From assembly GCA_018266215.1 (NCBI GenBank), contig JAFEAV010000065.1, forward strand, positions 1 to 35,640: a stretch of DNA of 35,640 nucleotides, read 5' to 3'. Of the stretch, positions 7,824 through 16,900 are shown piece after piece (positions within the stretch are counted from its first letter, which is position 1; each line of letters begins with the position of its first letter). Position numbers and translations under genes: made by a program. Below the pieces are notes generated by a model. It saw only the letters and a program-made list of their open reading frames with translations. It ran no database searches and had not been told where the DNA came from. The DNA comes from Cyanobacteria bacterium SZAS LIN-3 (GTDB taxonomy: Bacteria; Cyanobacteriota; Vampirovibrionia; Obscuribacterales; Obscuribacteraceae).

Positions 7824-8841
7824 ACAATCCTCTCAAAAGGGAGAAAACTTGGTCCTGAGTAACCAGAAATTTCTTGCAGGCCGTCACGCTTATGGCATAT
7901 TTCACTTTCCCGACACCGGGCACTAAACGCGTCTGCTCTTCGGTTATGCGCGGAAAGCCCTCTTTGACTTCAAAATAATTCTCTTCTCGAATTACATAGC
8001 CACTGTCTTCGTATAGATCTCGCTGCGCATCAATGTAGCCAGCCTGAAAAAGCGCAGCTTCGAAGTCGCGCTGTAACGCAGCCGGGATCATCGCCCTCAC
8101 CGAATCAACAATCTGGTTGAGGGTCTCGCCATTTTGTCTGCGAACTGTAAGTGCCATATGGAACACAAAGAAATGGTCGTAGTTGCGGGAGTCCAGTTGC
8201 CGTTCACTGGAAATTGTAATCTCTTGATTTTGGGCAGATAGAGAAACTTTGGCTTCTACTGCCATTTTCCGAAACTGAAAATCCTGATCTGCCAAGAACG
8301 GACCACGCCAGCAGCCAATCCCAGTTTGCTGCAGAATTCCGGCGCGTACGAGATGCCGAAGGAAGCTCAGCTCTCCAAATAAGCCGCGCCTTTTTTCTTC
8401 GCTCAGACCATCCAGAGAGTGTCGTGCGAAGAACTGCTGCCATTCCAGAATTCGCCCCACCAGAGTTTGATAAGCTTCGGCTTCGCCAGCACATCCTGAA
8501 GCCCTTGTGCAAACGTCTTCGATCAGAACATTGAAAAAGTCACGATATCTCAGGTCTGACAGCGTGATACAGCACACCATCTTGTTTTCACCGTAGTCCC
8601 GGTTTTGTAGCCTGCGTATATCAAGTCCATCGCTACTTGCTGGCAGCCGGACATCGCCAGCCGCCGACTGATTGCACGCAAAAATAAACATCCTTGACCC
8701 GGTTGACTGCAGTCCTGCAAACAGGTCCAGTGGCGAATCAGGGTAAAGTCCGCGTTGAACGTACCCCTCCTGTAATGCAGATGCTTCCAGCGCCGTCCAG
8801 GTCGCCTCCAGATTAGACCCGAGCAAAGTTCTGTTCCACAT
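7816..8841 (-). CDS. PD-(D/E)XK motif protein (DUF4420 type), putative nuclease
   Basis: 341 residues, ATG start lying 29 nt inside the end of the Z1 gene. The segment GLFGELSFL (about 151-159), an Asp-containing strand (DQDFQF, about 183-188) and VEAK (about 194-197) match the Glu/Asp/E-X-K active-site pattern of PD-(D/E)XK nucleases as seen in PF14390. No separate DNA-binding domain is obvious. In related islands this protein travels with the Z1 ATPase and MORC-like ATPase and is the best candidate for the DNA-cutting component. The catalytic triplet appears complete, so there is no sign of inactivation. Cleavage specificity and whether it cuts unmodified phage DNA are inference. Confidence 0.85.
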   Translation of the reverse strand: MWNRTLLGSNLEATWTALEASALQEGYVQRGLYPDSPLDLFAGLQSTGSRMFIFACNQSAAGDVRLPASSDGLDIRRLQNRDYGENKMVCCITLSDLRYRDFFNVLIEDVCTRASGCAGEAEAYQTLVGRILEWQQFFARHSLDGLSEEKRRGLFGELSFLRHLVRAGILQQTGIGCWRGPFLADQDFQFRKMAVEAKVSLSAQNQEITISSERQLDSRNYDHFFVFHMALTVRRQNGETLNQIVDSVRAMIPAALQRDFEAALFQAGYIDAQRDLYEDSGYVIREENYFEVKEGFPRITEEQTRLVPGVGKVKYAISVTACKKFLVTQDQVFSLLRGLYA

Positions 8842-11545
8842 ATAGTTTCGTGACTACGTAATCGACTTTTTCGGCAGTGTTGCTCTTCGGAAAACTGAGC
8901 GCGAAGCCGATGATTGGTTTATCTACCCGATTGTCGTAATCGATCGGATACAGGATGAGCATTCCGCGTTTCTTGTCGCGATGGGCGCGAAGCTTCTTAT
9001 TTCGGTGCTTCGTGCCGACTGGCACGAGTTGATCAGGGTTGTCCAGGTCGAGGAATTCGTCCGGCGGATTCAACAAGCGCCCGATTGCATATTTTGTTGG
9101 CGAGCTGGCCTGGCGCTTGCTGTGACTTCTTTGCGTCAGCTTGACGTCTTGATAGTTTCCCATTGCATACGGCGCACCATCGCCATTGGCAACAAGGGCA
9201 ACCGTCCAGTGAGTCAGTTCACCCCTAGCCACCTGTTTTTCAATGTAAGAACGAAGGTGGGAAGGAACCACTTTTACAGCATCCCGGTGCACATGCATCC
9301 TGCCCACAAAGGCTGCTACCAGGTCCCCAGGCACATCTTTCCAGATGTAGGGACCTTTGTCGCTTGTGCCATCTTTGCCCCGTTGCGACTGGCTTACGCT
9401 GTCGAGATCGTTTAGAAATCGAACTGTTGTATCAAAGTTCTGGTCTATAGCTGAAGGGGCAAAGCTCACAGTTTCGCTGATCTCCCCGTCATAGGAGAGT
9501 TTCATAGGGGTTCCTGACTGCATTTTGTTCAAAGCAGTAATGACGAGCCCTGCCTGGTGGTCTCTCACCTTCAGTCCGTAGTCGATCGGCTCGGCGCCAA
9601 GATCGACCATCTCGTCGAATTCTTCTCGCAGCTCCGCATCAGCAATGGAAATGTGCTCATACCACTCCACAAGCTGGTCTGTCGTGAAGAGCTTGCAGAG
9701 GTCCCTGTAACCCGGTCTATAGCCAAACCAGCGCCCCATCTGCATCAGCGTGTCATACATTCTGGTGGGACGCAGATAGTAGCTTATGCTCAACCCTTCA
9801 AGAGTGAGTCCCCGGGCTAGTTTATTACCACCGATTGCAATTGCGTGTACGGTGCCCTGGTCATAATCAAGAACGTCTTTAGCTGTCCCGTTAATAATTT
9901 TCGGCTTACCAATCTGACCGACTGCAACCAGCAAATGAGGTTCAATTGCGGAATACGGGATTTCCTGTTCGCCAAATGATTTTGACACTGGCATGAAATC
10001 TTCTTCCCAGATTTTTCTGAGTTCGGCATGAATCTGATCGGGCGACTCGCCATCACTGTATTTGAGCCGCTTCTGGATAAGCGATATTTCCGCCTTGACC
10101 TGATCTGCAACGAGCTTCTGTACCGAAGTAAACCGCGTCACGTGCACGAGCATTGAGTTGTGCTCAGTTTCCTGCCCTCGTACAATTCGCGCGGCGCAAA
10201 CTAGAACGAAGCTTTTGATTGCTCTCTTCAAGCTGTCCGGCAGGGTCGGACCGGGAATAGCGCCGTTCTTATGGTTCTCCGGCAACCAGCCGGCAGTGTC
10301 ATCGACTCTGCAAATGATTTTTGGTCTTATGTGTTCGTCCAGAGGATCTGGATCGTCTTCGTTGTAGCCGAAAAGCTGTGCCGGACCGATGTAATTGCTT
10401 GGCGCCGGCAGATTTACAATGAAGCTCCTGGGAAATAAGTCGTCGCCGTATGTTTTTGCAACAGCGTCGTGTCGGATGAAGATGTTTGCAAAAGGCGTTG
10501 CTGTATAGCCGACATACGCGTTTTTATCAAACACACTGAGCAATTTTCTGATGGCGGCATTGATTGCAGTTGGATTGTGATCCTCATCTACAACGTCATC
10601 GTCGTCAACCGGAACTTCATTGGTGTTGATTGAGGCATGGTCTGCTTCGTCATCGATGACTAGAAGAGGCACGTCTTTGATTACGCCAGTACCGTCCTCA
10701 GCTCTGACCACGTTGCTTGAGTCCATGATCCACTGATGGACATTGTTCAAAATCGCCTTATTCTTTTTCACTACAAGCAAGCACGGGAGCGGATTTTCAC
10801 TTCCCAGCACCGCTGTAAAAGATCGTCTAGCCTTGTCGAAGTCTCCCTTTCCGACGCGACTGGTTCCAGACATGGCTCTGGGTAGCGATCGAATGAGGCC
10901 GACGCCAATTCTGGTGTCGTCGTTCACTTCAAATGGCTTGGTCTCTCGTCCGAGAAAGCCCTCTGCTAATCGTCCCTGCGTTTGATAGCGCAAGTTTTCC
11001 CACATTCCGGCGAGCACAATGATCAACTTGTATCCTGCGTCAGCCGCTTTGTTTATCAGAGCTGTGTAGTTCATAGTCTTGCCGGACTGGACCTGACCCA
11101 CCACCAGACCTCTCCTGCTCCAAGGCCCAGGACGAGTAGGATCTTCCATCTGCTCAAGAATCAAGTCGCTGTGCTCATCGAGCTTACGCAAGGGCTCGGG
11201 CGCGAAATCCTTGACTCGCAGTAGATAGTCTCGGTATCTGGTCCAGAATTCCCATTCAAGACTGACAGCTCGGGCTCCTCTCAGCCACGGTTCATGCGCG
11301 TTCGGATTAATCAGCACACCAGCTTCACCCTTCACAAAAACGTTGAATTCGGCGTTAAGTTCCTTACAGAGCTTCTCGGTATCTATGATTCCAGGACGAC
11401 CTTTGCCTTTGATAAGAGTAACGGCAGTGTCGACAGCGTTTGAAATGTCCGACATCTGGGGCCGCTGTTCATCAGCCAGAAGCGTTCGCGCTAGCAGTTT
11501 CGCGTAATCATAATCGTCCTTATCATTCAGGACTCTCTGCGGCAT
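8813..11545 (-). CDS. Z1 domain superfamily II helicase-like ATPase
   Basis: The open frame reaches a GTG at 11560, but the ATG at 11545 (910 residues) is preceded by GGAGGT at 7 nt, and the GTG lies inside that ribosome site, so ATG 11545 is chosen. Walker A GQVQSGKT is near 149-156, the Walker B/DEAD-like box IDDEADHASIN near 293-303, YVGYTATPFANIF near 350, and QMGRWFGYR near 601-609. This combination identifies the Z1 domain (PF10593). It probably translocates on or remodels DNA for the accompanying nuclease. It overlaps the MORC-type ATPase gene by 23 nt and the nuclease gene by 29 nt, so these three products are likely made in fixed ratio as a complex. All core motifs are intact. Confidence 0.93.
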   Translation of the reverse strand: MPQRVLNDKDDYDYAKLLARTLLADEQRPQMSDISNAVDTAVTLIKGKGRPGIIDTEKLCKELNAEFNVFVKGEAGVLINPNAHEPWLRGARAVSLEWEFWTRYRDYLLRVKDFAPEPLRKLDEHSDLILEQMEDPTRPGPWSRRGLVVGQVQSGKTMNYTALINKAADAGYKLIIVLAGMWENLRYQTQGRLAEGFLGRETKPFEVNDDTRIGVGLIRSLPRAMSGTSRVGKGDFDKARRSFTAVLGSENPLPCLLVVKKNKAILNNVHQWIMDSSNVVRAEDGTGVIKDVPLLVIDDEADHASINTNEVPVDDDDVVDEDHNPTAINAAIRKLLSVFDKNAYVGYTATPFANIFIRHDAVAKTYGDDLFPRSFIVNLPAPSNYIGPAQLFGYNEDDPDPLDEHIRPKIICRVDDTAGWLPENHKNGAIPGPTLPDSLKRAIKSFVLVCAARIVRGQETEHNSMLVHVTRFTSVQKLVADQVKAEISLIQKRLKYSDGESPDQIHAELRKIWEEDFMPVSKSFGEQEIPYSAIEPHLLVAVGQIGKPKIINGTAKDVLDYDQGTVHAIAIGGNKLARGLTLEGLSISYYLRPTRMYDTLMQMGRWFGYRPGYRDLCKLFTTDQLVEWYEHISIADAELREEFDEMVDLGAEPIDYGLKVRDHQAGLVITALNKMQSGTPMKLSYDGEISETVSFAPSAIDQNFDTTVRFLNDLDSVSQSQRGKDGTSDKGPYIWKDVPGDLVAAFVGRMHVHRDAVKVVPSHLRSYIEKQVARGELTHWTVALVANGDGAPYAMGNYQDVKLTQRSHSKRQASSPTKYAIGRLLNPPDEFLDLDNPDQLVPVGTKHRNKKLRAHRDKKRGMLILYPIDYDNRVDKPIIGFALSFPKSNTAEKVDYVVTKLYVEQNFARV

Positions 11546-13049
11546 TGCTACTACCTCCACCTCTGCGCAAGATTGTTAGGACGGTTTCTGGATACCTGTT
11601 GAAGGGTTCTATTTCCAAAAGCTTAGACTCTAACAGGCTAAGAGGCATTTTTGTAGTTGCCATTACGATGTCAAGTAGATGTACAACGTCTTTGAAATCG
11701 TCCGATTCATGAGTGTCTTCGAACGGTTCCAGCCTTGCATTCGGGCTATCAGGAAGGTAATAAGCGATTCCTTCCAGCGGCAATGTTTCTTCAACCAGGC
11801 GCAAGATCGTCTTTACATCCTTTCCGGATGGATTTGCAAGCACCGCTTTGATCAGCGGATGCTGTCGATTGATTTCGTATCCGAGCTTCGGTCCTTTCCA
11901 TCGTTCCTTCCAGACCGGAGCCATTTCCCCGCTAATTTTCCTGGACAGAAACTTGCCTTTGCTACGGTAAGTCTGCCGAGATCTTTCTTGCATAATCTCG
12001 CCGATTTGCTTCAGCCGCCCGCGAATTTCGTTCGGAGGCCGCGCACGCGACTTCTTTATGTCGAGTTGCCACTCAGAGTCTTTCTGATTCGGTATGTCCA
12101 CTGCAATACGGGCGAGGTTGAATTGATCTTCCGATCGAAGGCCCAGACCGGCCCAGCCACCTGCTACGAGAAGGCGATCGTTTCGATAAACGTACAGTCC
12201 CTGCTGTCCGTTCCAGCCACGAATTCCGCCGGCATTTGCAAATTCCTCTTCTGACAGGCGTGAGCGGTGCGGTAAAACAAAGGCGTCTACTGGAATCGGC
12301 CCACCTGTCGATTGTAAGACCTCACTGAATTCCTGGGTAAAGTCATGCGCAGAAAGAAAGGGGTCCCACGGTTTTACATCGTACTTGTTGATGAAAATTT
12401 TCAACCGTCCTCTACGAGCGAGGAAACGATGAAACACCATGGACAGATGTTCTTCAATATCTTCAATCACTCCGAGAAAGTGTTCCTTTCCCTTTTCCTC
12501 GCTATGACTGGCATCAACAATTCTGTCCAGGTTTCGCCAGAGTACACAGGTGCCGTTTTCTTCTGTCAGAAAACTCTTAAGTATTGTGTTACCATCTTCA
12601 TCCGTTTGCCGCTTCAGGAGCCAGTCTTTCGCGTTCTGAATGTAGTCCAGATCCCATTCACGCACAGAAAGAGCGCCGCCTGTTTTAGAGCCAACGGTTA
12701 ACTTTCTGCACTGCGAAAAAGAAGCTGTTTTCAGACCCATCCCGAAGCGTCCAAGATCATTCTTGTCTCTTGCGTCGAGCGGACTCTTGCTCCCAAGGGT
12801 CATTGCTTTGATGAGCGCACTTTCGGCCATCCCCGAACCGTCGTCTATCACAGCGATATACGAGGTGCCGAATCTCCACATGCACTGGATGTGAACATTC
12901 CTGGCACCAGCCGCGATGCTGTTATCCACGAGGTCTGCTATGGCTGTCGCTGGAGAATAACCGATGGCACGAAGCGATTCCATGACCGCTGACGGTTCAG
13001 GTGGTGCTCTATCGTCGGGTCCGCTTGAAGAAGTTGAGTCTTCACTCAC
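11523..13049 (-). CDS. MORC/MutL-type GHKL ATPase
   Basis: An upstream GTG at 13058 extends the frame, but it sits within AGAGGT. The GTG at 13049 lies 7 nt after that site and is preferred (508 residues). GHKL motifs are complete: LVDNSIAAGA (near 38-47), DDGSGM (near 67), GRFGMGLKTAS (near 99). A following S5-fold region ends in DIKKSRARPP, whose Lys is typical of MutL/MORC proteins. Such ATPases are thought to close on DNA in an ATP-dependent way. In restriction-modification islands described for MORC-like ATPases they accompany Z1, C5 methylase, PD-(D/E)XK and AIPR genes, as here. It is the first gene of the island's upstream transcription unit. A clamp role in recognising foreign DNA is inference. 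Confidence 0.92.
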   Translation of the reverse strand: MSEDSTSSSGPDDRAPPEPSAVMESLRAIGYSPATAIADLVDNSIAAGARNVHIQCMWRFGTSYIAVIDDGSGMAESALIKAMTLGSKSPLDARDKNDLGRFGMGLKTASFSQCRKLTVGSKTGGALSVREWDLDYIQNAKDWLLKRQTDEDGNTILKSFLTEENGTCVLWRNLDRIVDASHSEEKGKEHFLGVIEDIEEHLSMVFHRFLARRGRLKIFINKYDVKPWDPFLSAHDFTQEFSEVLQSTGGPIPVDAFVLPHRSRLSEEEFANAGGIRGWNGQQGLYVYRNDRLLVAGGWAGLGLRSEDQFNLARIAVDIPNQKDSEWQLDIKKSRARPPNEIRGRLKQIGEIMQERSRQTYRSKGKFLSRKISGEMAPVWKERWKGPKLGYEINRQHPLIKAVLANPSGKDVKTILRLVEETLPLEGIAYYLPDSPNARLEPFEDTHESDDFKDVVHLLDIVMATTKMPLSLLESKLLEIEPFNRYPETVLTILRRGGGSSNAAESPE

Positions 13050-13070
13050 AATGCACACCTCTGCCGCTTT

Positions 13071-13094
13071 TGGCAGAATTAACCGGTTCTGCCA
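13071..13094. promoter_or_regulatory. Inverted repeat in the leader of the defence operon
   Basis: TGGCAGAA and TTCTGCCA are perfect 8 bp arms around an 8 nt spacer. The repeat lies 22 nt upstream of the chosen GTG and downstream of a possible -10 box, as expected for a repressor operator or a leader hairpin. No regulator gene is recognisable in the island. Confidence 0.45.
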
Positions 13095-13163
13095 GGATCT
13101 TTGAATCGCTTTGACTGTATGTAACGCGCATACCCTGGATATGCCGACCAGATCTGCACATGA

Positions 13164-13169
13164 ATTATA
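13164..13169 (-). promoter_or_regulatory. Possible -10 box of the MORC-Z1 operon
   Basis: A perfect TATAAT on the minus strand lies about 115 nt upstream of the MORC-type ATPase start. The -35 region is T-rich (TTGTTT or TTTTTG) and poor, so the promoter would be weak or activator-dependent. Two AGATCT palindromes flank it. Confidence 0.35.
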
Positions 13170-13540
13170 GATCTCTTCGCTACAAACAAAAAATCATTGC
13201 TTGCTGGAGATTGGCACCCCTGTGGGTTGGTGAAAAACAAGAAGTTAGCGGGGCCGGGGCACCATATACGGTGCTCAAGAACGGGCTATTCGCTGGAGGT
13301 CAATCTTTTCGGAATAGAATATGTACAGAAGATCGCCGAAATCGCCTATACCAAAAACAAGAGCGGCATCCACCTGAAGCCGCTCTACATAAGCTTGGGC
13401 GGTAAGAGACTTGAACTCCTAGCCCCTTCAGTATAAACGGAGTCGCATTCCTCTTTGTGCATAGTCTTAATCATGGCAGCGCCACCATTCCCATTCATTC
13501 CCTGGTGATCCAGGCGTGATCCGAGGTTAAGAAAGTCCCC
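13170..13540. other. Gene-free stretch between defence island and tRNA-Leu
   Basis: About 370 nt with no convincing gene. The plus-strand frames of about 80 codons have no ribosome site and no recognised motif. Near 13,400-13,432 the minus strand has a tRNA-like T-arm (AGGAG-TTCAAGT-CTCTT) followed by ACCGCC, but no matching acceptor or D arm, so it is at best a tRNA remnant. CCTGG-TGAT-CCAGG near 13,500 is a short inverted repeat. Confidence 0.4.
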
Positions 13541-13541
13541 C

Positions 13542-13565
13542 AAAAAGAAAACCGCCTTTCGGCGG
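13542..13565 (-). terminator. Terminator of tRNA-Leu
   Basis: CCGCC and GGCGG (13552-13565) form a GC-rich stem with a 4 nt loop, followed on the minus strand by TTTTCTTTTT. It begins about 10 nt past the tRNA 3' end, so it is a classical intrinsic terminator. Confidence 0.85.
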
Positions 13566-13574
13566 AGACTTAGA

Positions 13575-13659
13575 TGGTGGGCGAGGTGGGACTTGAACCC
13601 ACACGTATTGCTACACTAGATCCTAAGTCTAGCGCGTCTACCAATTCCGCCACTCGCCC
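13575..13659 (-). tRNA. tRNA-Leu (anticodon UAG)
   Basis: Acceptor arms GGGCGAG (5') and CTCGCCC (3') pair perfectly and CCA is encoded at 13575-13577. The anticodon arm is CTAGA-CTTAGGA-TCTAG, giving anticodon TAG. There is a long variable arm of the class II type, and the T-loop is TTCAAGT. Its 3' end points toward the defence island, and tRNA 3' ends are common integration points. Confidence 0.95.
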
Positions 13660-13872
13660 GCGGAGTCGGCCCGGCTAACGCCTGGCCCAACGATAATCCA
13701 GCATATCAACAACTCCCCCTGCCATCAAGTCAAGCGGCGCTTTTCCTAAGTATTTAAACCCTTGGAAACGCCGCACGACTCCTCGCCGCCCGCGCACAAT
13801 CCAAACTTTTCTCCTCACTTTGTCATCCACACTACAAAATTCCCGATTAGAAATGGCGCGAAATTATCGCTT

Positions 13873-13899
13873 TTGGAATAACGCTCTTTCTGTCATAAT
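13873..13899 (+). promoter_or_regulatory. Candidate promoter of the giant secreted protein
   Basis: TTGGAA (13873-13878) and CATAAT (13894-13899) are separated by 15 nt, or TTGGAA and TAATAG by 17 nt. It ends 33 nt before the proposed ATG. Spacing is not ideal. The rest of 13,660-13,930 holds no gene. Confidence 0.4.
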
Positions 13900-13932
13900 A
13901 GCTTTGTTTCCAAGCGGACAAGGCATTCCTAA

Positions 13933-16900
13933 ATGACAAGCAGACCGGGCTTTCGCAGCTACCTCGACAAGAAAGCCCGCAAACGGGCGCGCGCCTCCTC
14001 TCTAGCGGCCCTCCTGCTCGGCTCAGCCAACGCCGCCCTGGCCCATGGCTCCCCCGCCGGCCCCGTGCCCGGTCACAGCCTCCACTCCTGGACCCCCCCC
14101 GCAGCCCCAATTTCACTCCAGCCTGGCCAGTCTCCTGCCCCAGGTCAACCACGCCTTTGCCCACACAGCCATCGCCCCCACCCAGGGGCTCGACCTCAAC
14201 CTCGCATCGAGCGCCGCTGTTGTCGCCCTCATGCCCAACCTCTTCGGTCGCGCCCCTAGCGTCACCCTCGACGTGGGCGGCACCGCGCGCACATTTCGCA
14301 GCGGCGAGCACGTCACCGCCGCCGAATACGTCGCCATCAAGCAGGTCCTGGCCGGCAACACCCAGACCATCGTCCTCGACGGCTCGGGCGTCGCCACCGG
14401 CGGCTCCTTCGCCCTCAACGCCATCCCCCGCAAAACACTGGAGCTGGTCATCCCCGCCGGTGTCACCGGGATAGACAATTTCGCCGTCGGCAAAATCATC
14501 ACCATCAACGGCGACATCGTCAACTACGGCTCCCTGTACGGCCTGTCCACAAACGGCCAGATCACAGCCGGCGCGATTTTTGCAAAAGACATAGTAAACG
14601 GTAGCGGCGGCTTGATTTCCACCCAGTTGCCGAGTGCGCTGCTCAACTCCATCGTCGGCGCGCTACCCCTGACCGACCTCACCCTCGGCGCCAGCGGCGG
14701 CATCACCAACGCCGGCACGATAAGCGGCTCCCGCAACATCACCCTCGACAGCGGCAGCGGCCACATCGCCAACTTCGGCTCGGTCGCCTCCGCCCACGGC
14801 AACATCAACCTCAGCTCCCGCGCCAACGCCGACTTAAACATCGTGGCCACCGGCGGCACATTCCAGGCGGCGCAAGGCGACATCAACATCCGCGACGCCC
14901 AGTACGCCGGCAGCAAAAACGTCACCCTCGACGGCGGCAACTACCTCTCCAACAACCTCAACATCTGGTCCGGTGGCGGCGCCATCACCGGCTCCATCGA
15001 CAATGTCACCGGCGTCATCAACACCAACGCCGCCGCCGCGCACCTCTTCGCCAGCACCCAGGTCATGTACCTGGGCAACAACTGCTCCCTCGGTGACCCT
15101 ACCTATGTAAACTCGGGCGGCAGCATCGTCATCAACGGCGCGGTGACCGCGGGCGAAGCCATCACAATTTTGGCCGCCAATGACATAACCGTCCAGGCCG
15201 GCAGCGACGCCAGCATCAGCACACGCCGGGCCTCGGGCGCCGGCTCGGACATCACGCTTGTCGCCGGGGCCAACGTCTCGACCACGGGGGCGGACGTCGC
15301 CGGGGCCATCCCCGGAGCGTCACCGATAGCGGCTGGCAAAACCGCCAGCGTCGACTTCACCTCCGGCGCCGGCGGCAAAATCGACCTGTCCGGCGGCACC
15401 CATGTCGGAGCCATCATCGACTCCGGCTCAAACGACAGCAACGCCGGCAATGTCACGCTCGCAGCCTACGCCAACGGCGCAACCGGCGGCACCATTGTCG
15501 TGCCGGCTGGAGGTGGTGGCGGCGCCTCCATTCTTGCCTCCGCACCAGGCGGTAGCGGTGGAAATGTCACTATTGTCGCCGGAGCCAACCCCGCCTCGGC
15601 CGCGCCCACTGTCACCATTGGTGGTGCCATTCAGACAAGCGGTGTGGTCAAGTCCGGCAATATTTCAATTACCACTGCCAATCCGGATTCATCCGACAAC
15701 ACCCACGTCGTCACCTGGGACTCAAGCGGCAATGTTACCTCGGGTAATTCTGTCGTTGCCGGGACCGCCTTTGCCGCCAACGGGCAGGTTGCGACCGGGG
15801 ACCTTATCTCTGCCGGTGGCGGTGGGGCGGGAGCTGCGCAGGGCTCCGGGAAAGCCGGAGGCGATGGCGGCAGTGCCGGGTCAATTACCATTCAAGCCGG
15901 TAATAGCATCACGACCGGCAATCTCCTCGCCTATGGTGGAGGAGGCGGCGGCGGTGAGTTTGGTGGGACCAACGGCGGCAACGGTGGAAACGGCGCCGGT
16001 GTTTTCCTGGGCGGCGGTGGAGCCTCTGCCACACAATCCATTGTGGTTAACGGGCAAATCAATAGCTCGGGCGGCGGTGGTGGTGGGAGCACATTGGCGA
16101 CCGCTGGTACTGGCGGCAAAGCCGGAGCGATCAATACACTTGCGACTGGAGTCCTTTCCGTAAGCGGCGCTATATACGCCGGTGACGGAGGCATAGGAGG
16201 CGGCGGCACGTCTGCGACTATCGGCAGCGGTGGTGGTGGAAGTTTTGGTGGTGGCGGCGGCGGATCGGGGGCTACAACCTCCGGCGGCGGTGGTGGCGGC
16301 GGATATTTTGGCGGCGGCGGTGGCGGCGCTACATCGGGCGGCGGCGGCAGTGGTGGCGGTGCGTTTGGCGTTGGCGCCGGCGGGGATGGGACAGATTCCG
16401 GCCTGGCTGCTGCCGGTACTACAGGCGGTGCTGGTGGCATCAGTGGAGGCGGCGGTCCCGCCGGCGGCAAACTTGGCTTTGGCGGCGTAGGGAAATTTGC
16501 TGGCGGCGAAGTGCCAGGCCTGACCTATGCGACTTTTCCGCCGATAAATAATGATATTTCAATCACGGGCTCCTCGATAACACTTGGCGGGATGGTCTTT
16601 GGTGATCATATAACGATAGCGGCCCCGGTTGCTTCTAACGGTGGTTTGGATATCAGCCAGACTATACAAGGCACAAGCAGTATTACTGTGACTGCTCACG
16701 GTACTGGCTCGATTTCTAATCTCACGGGCAATGGGCTGCTCAAGACCAACACTCTCGTTTTGGCAGCTGATCAGGGAGACATTGGCAGTTCGACGAACAT
16801 GATTATGTCCCCAGCTGGCTCTCTGAGTGTAACAACAGCTGGTAACGCTTACGTTTCGATTGCTAATGCCTCACCACCGTTTAAGGGTGCCGTTAATCTT

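Noticed and set aside
129..13058. Mobile element (transposase or integrase) carrying the defence genes
   Set aside because: No transposase, integrase or terminal inverted repeat is visible in the block, so transfer is only suggested by composition and the tRNA border.
13400..13432. tRNA-like T-arm on the minus strand
   Set aside because: Only the T stem-loop and a short acceptor-like tail are present. No paired 5' acceptor, D arm or anticodon arm could be built, so it is not called as a tRNA.
13160..13436. Two plus-strand frames of about 80 codons between the island and tRNA-Leu
   Set aside because: Neither has a ribosome site or recognisable motif, and they overlap each other in different frames.
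15930..16500. Long minus-strand frame rich in Pro opposite the Gly-rich tract
   Set aside because: The proline runs are the mirror of glycine codons in the giant gene. No start signal or independent coding features.
15930..16500. Possible CRISPR array from GGC/GGT repetition
   Set aside because: Repeats are irregular coding glycine codons without constant repeat and spacer lengths. No CRISPR array was seen anywhere in the window.
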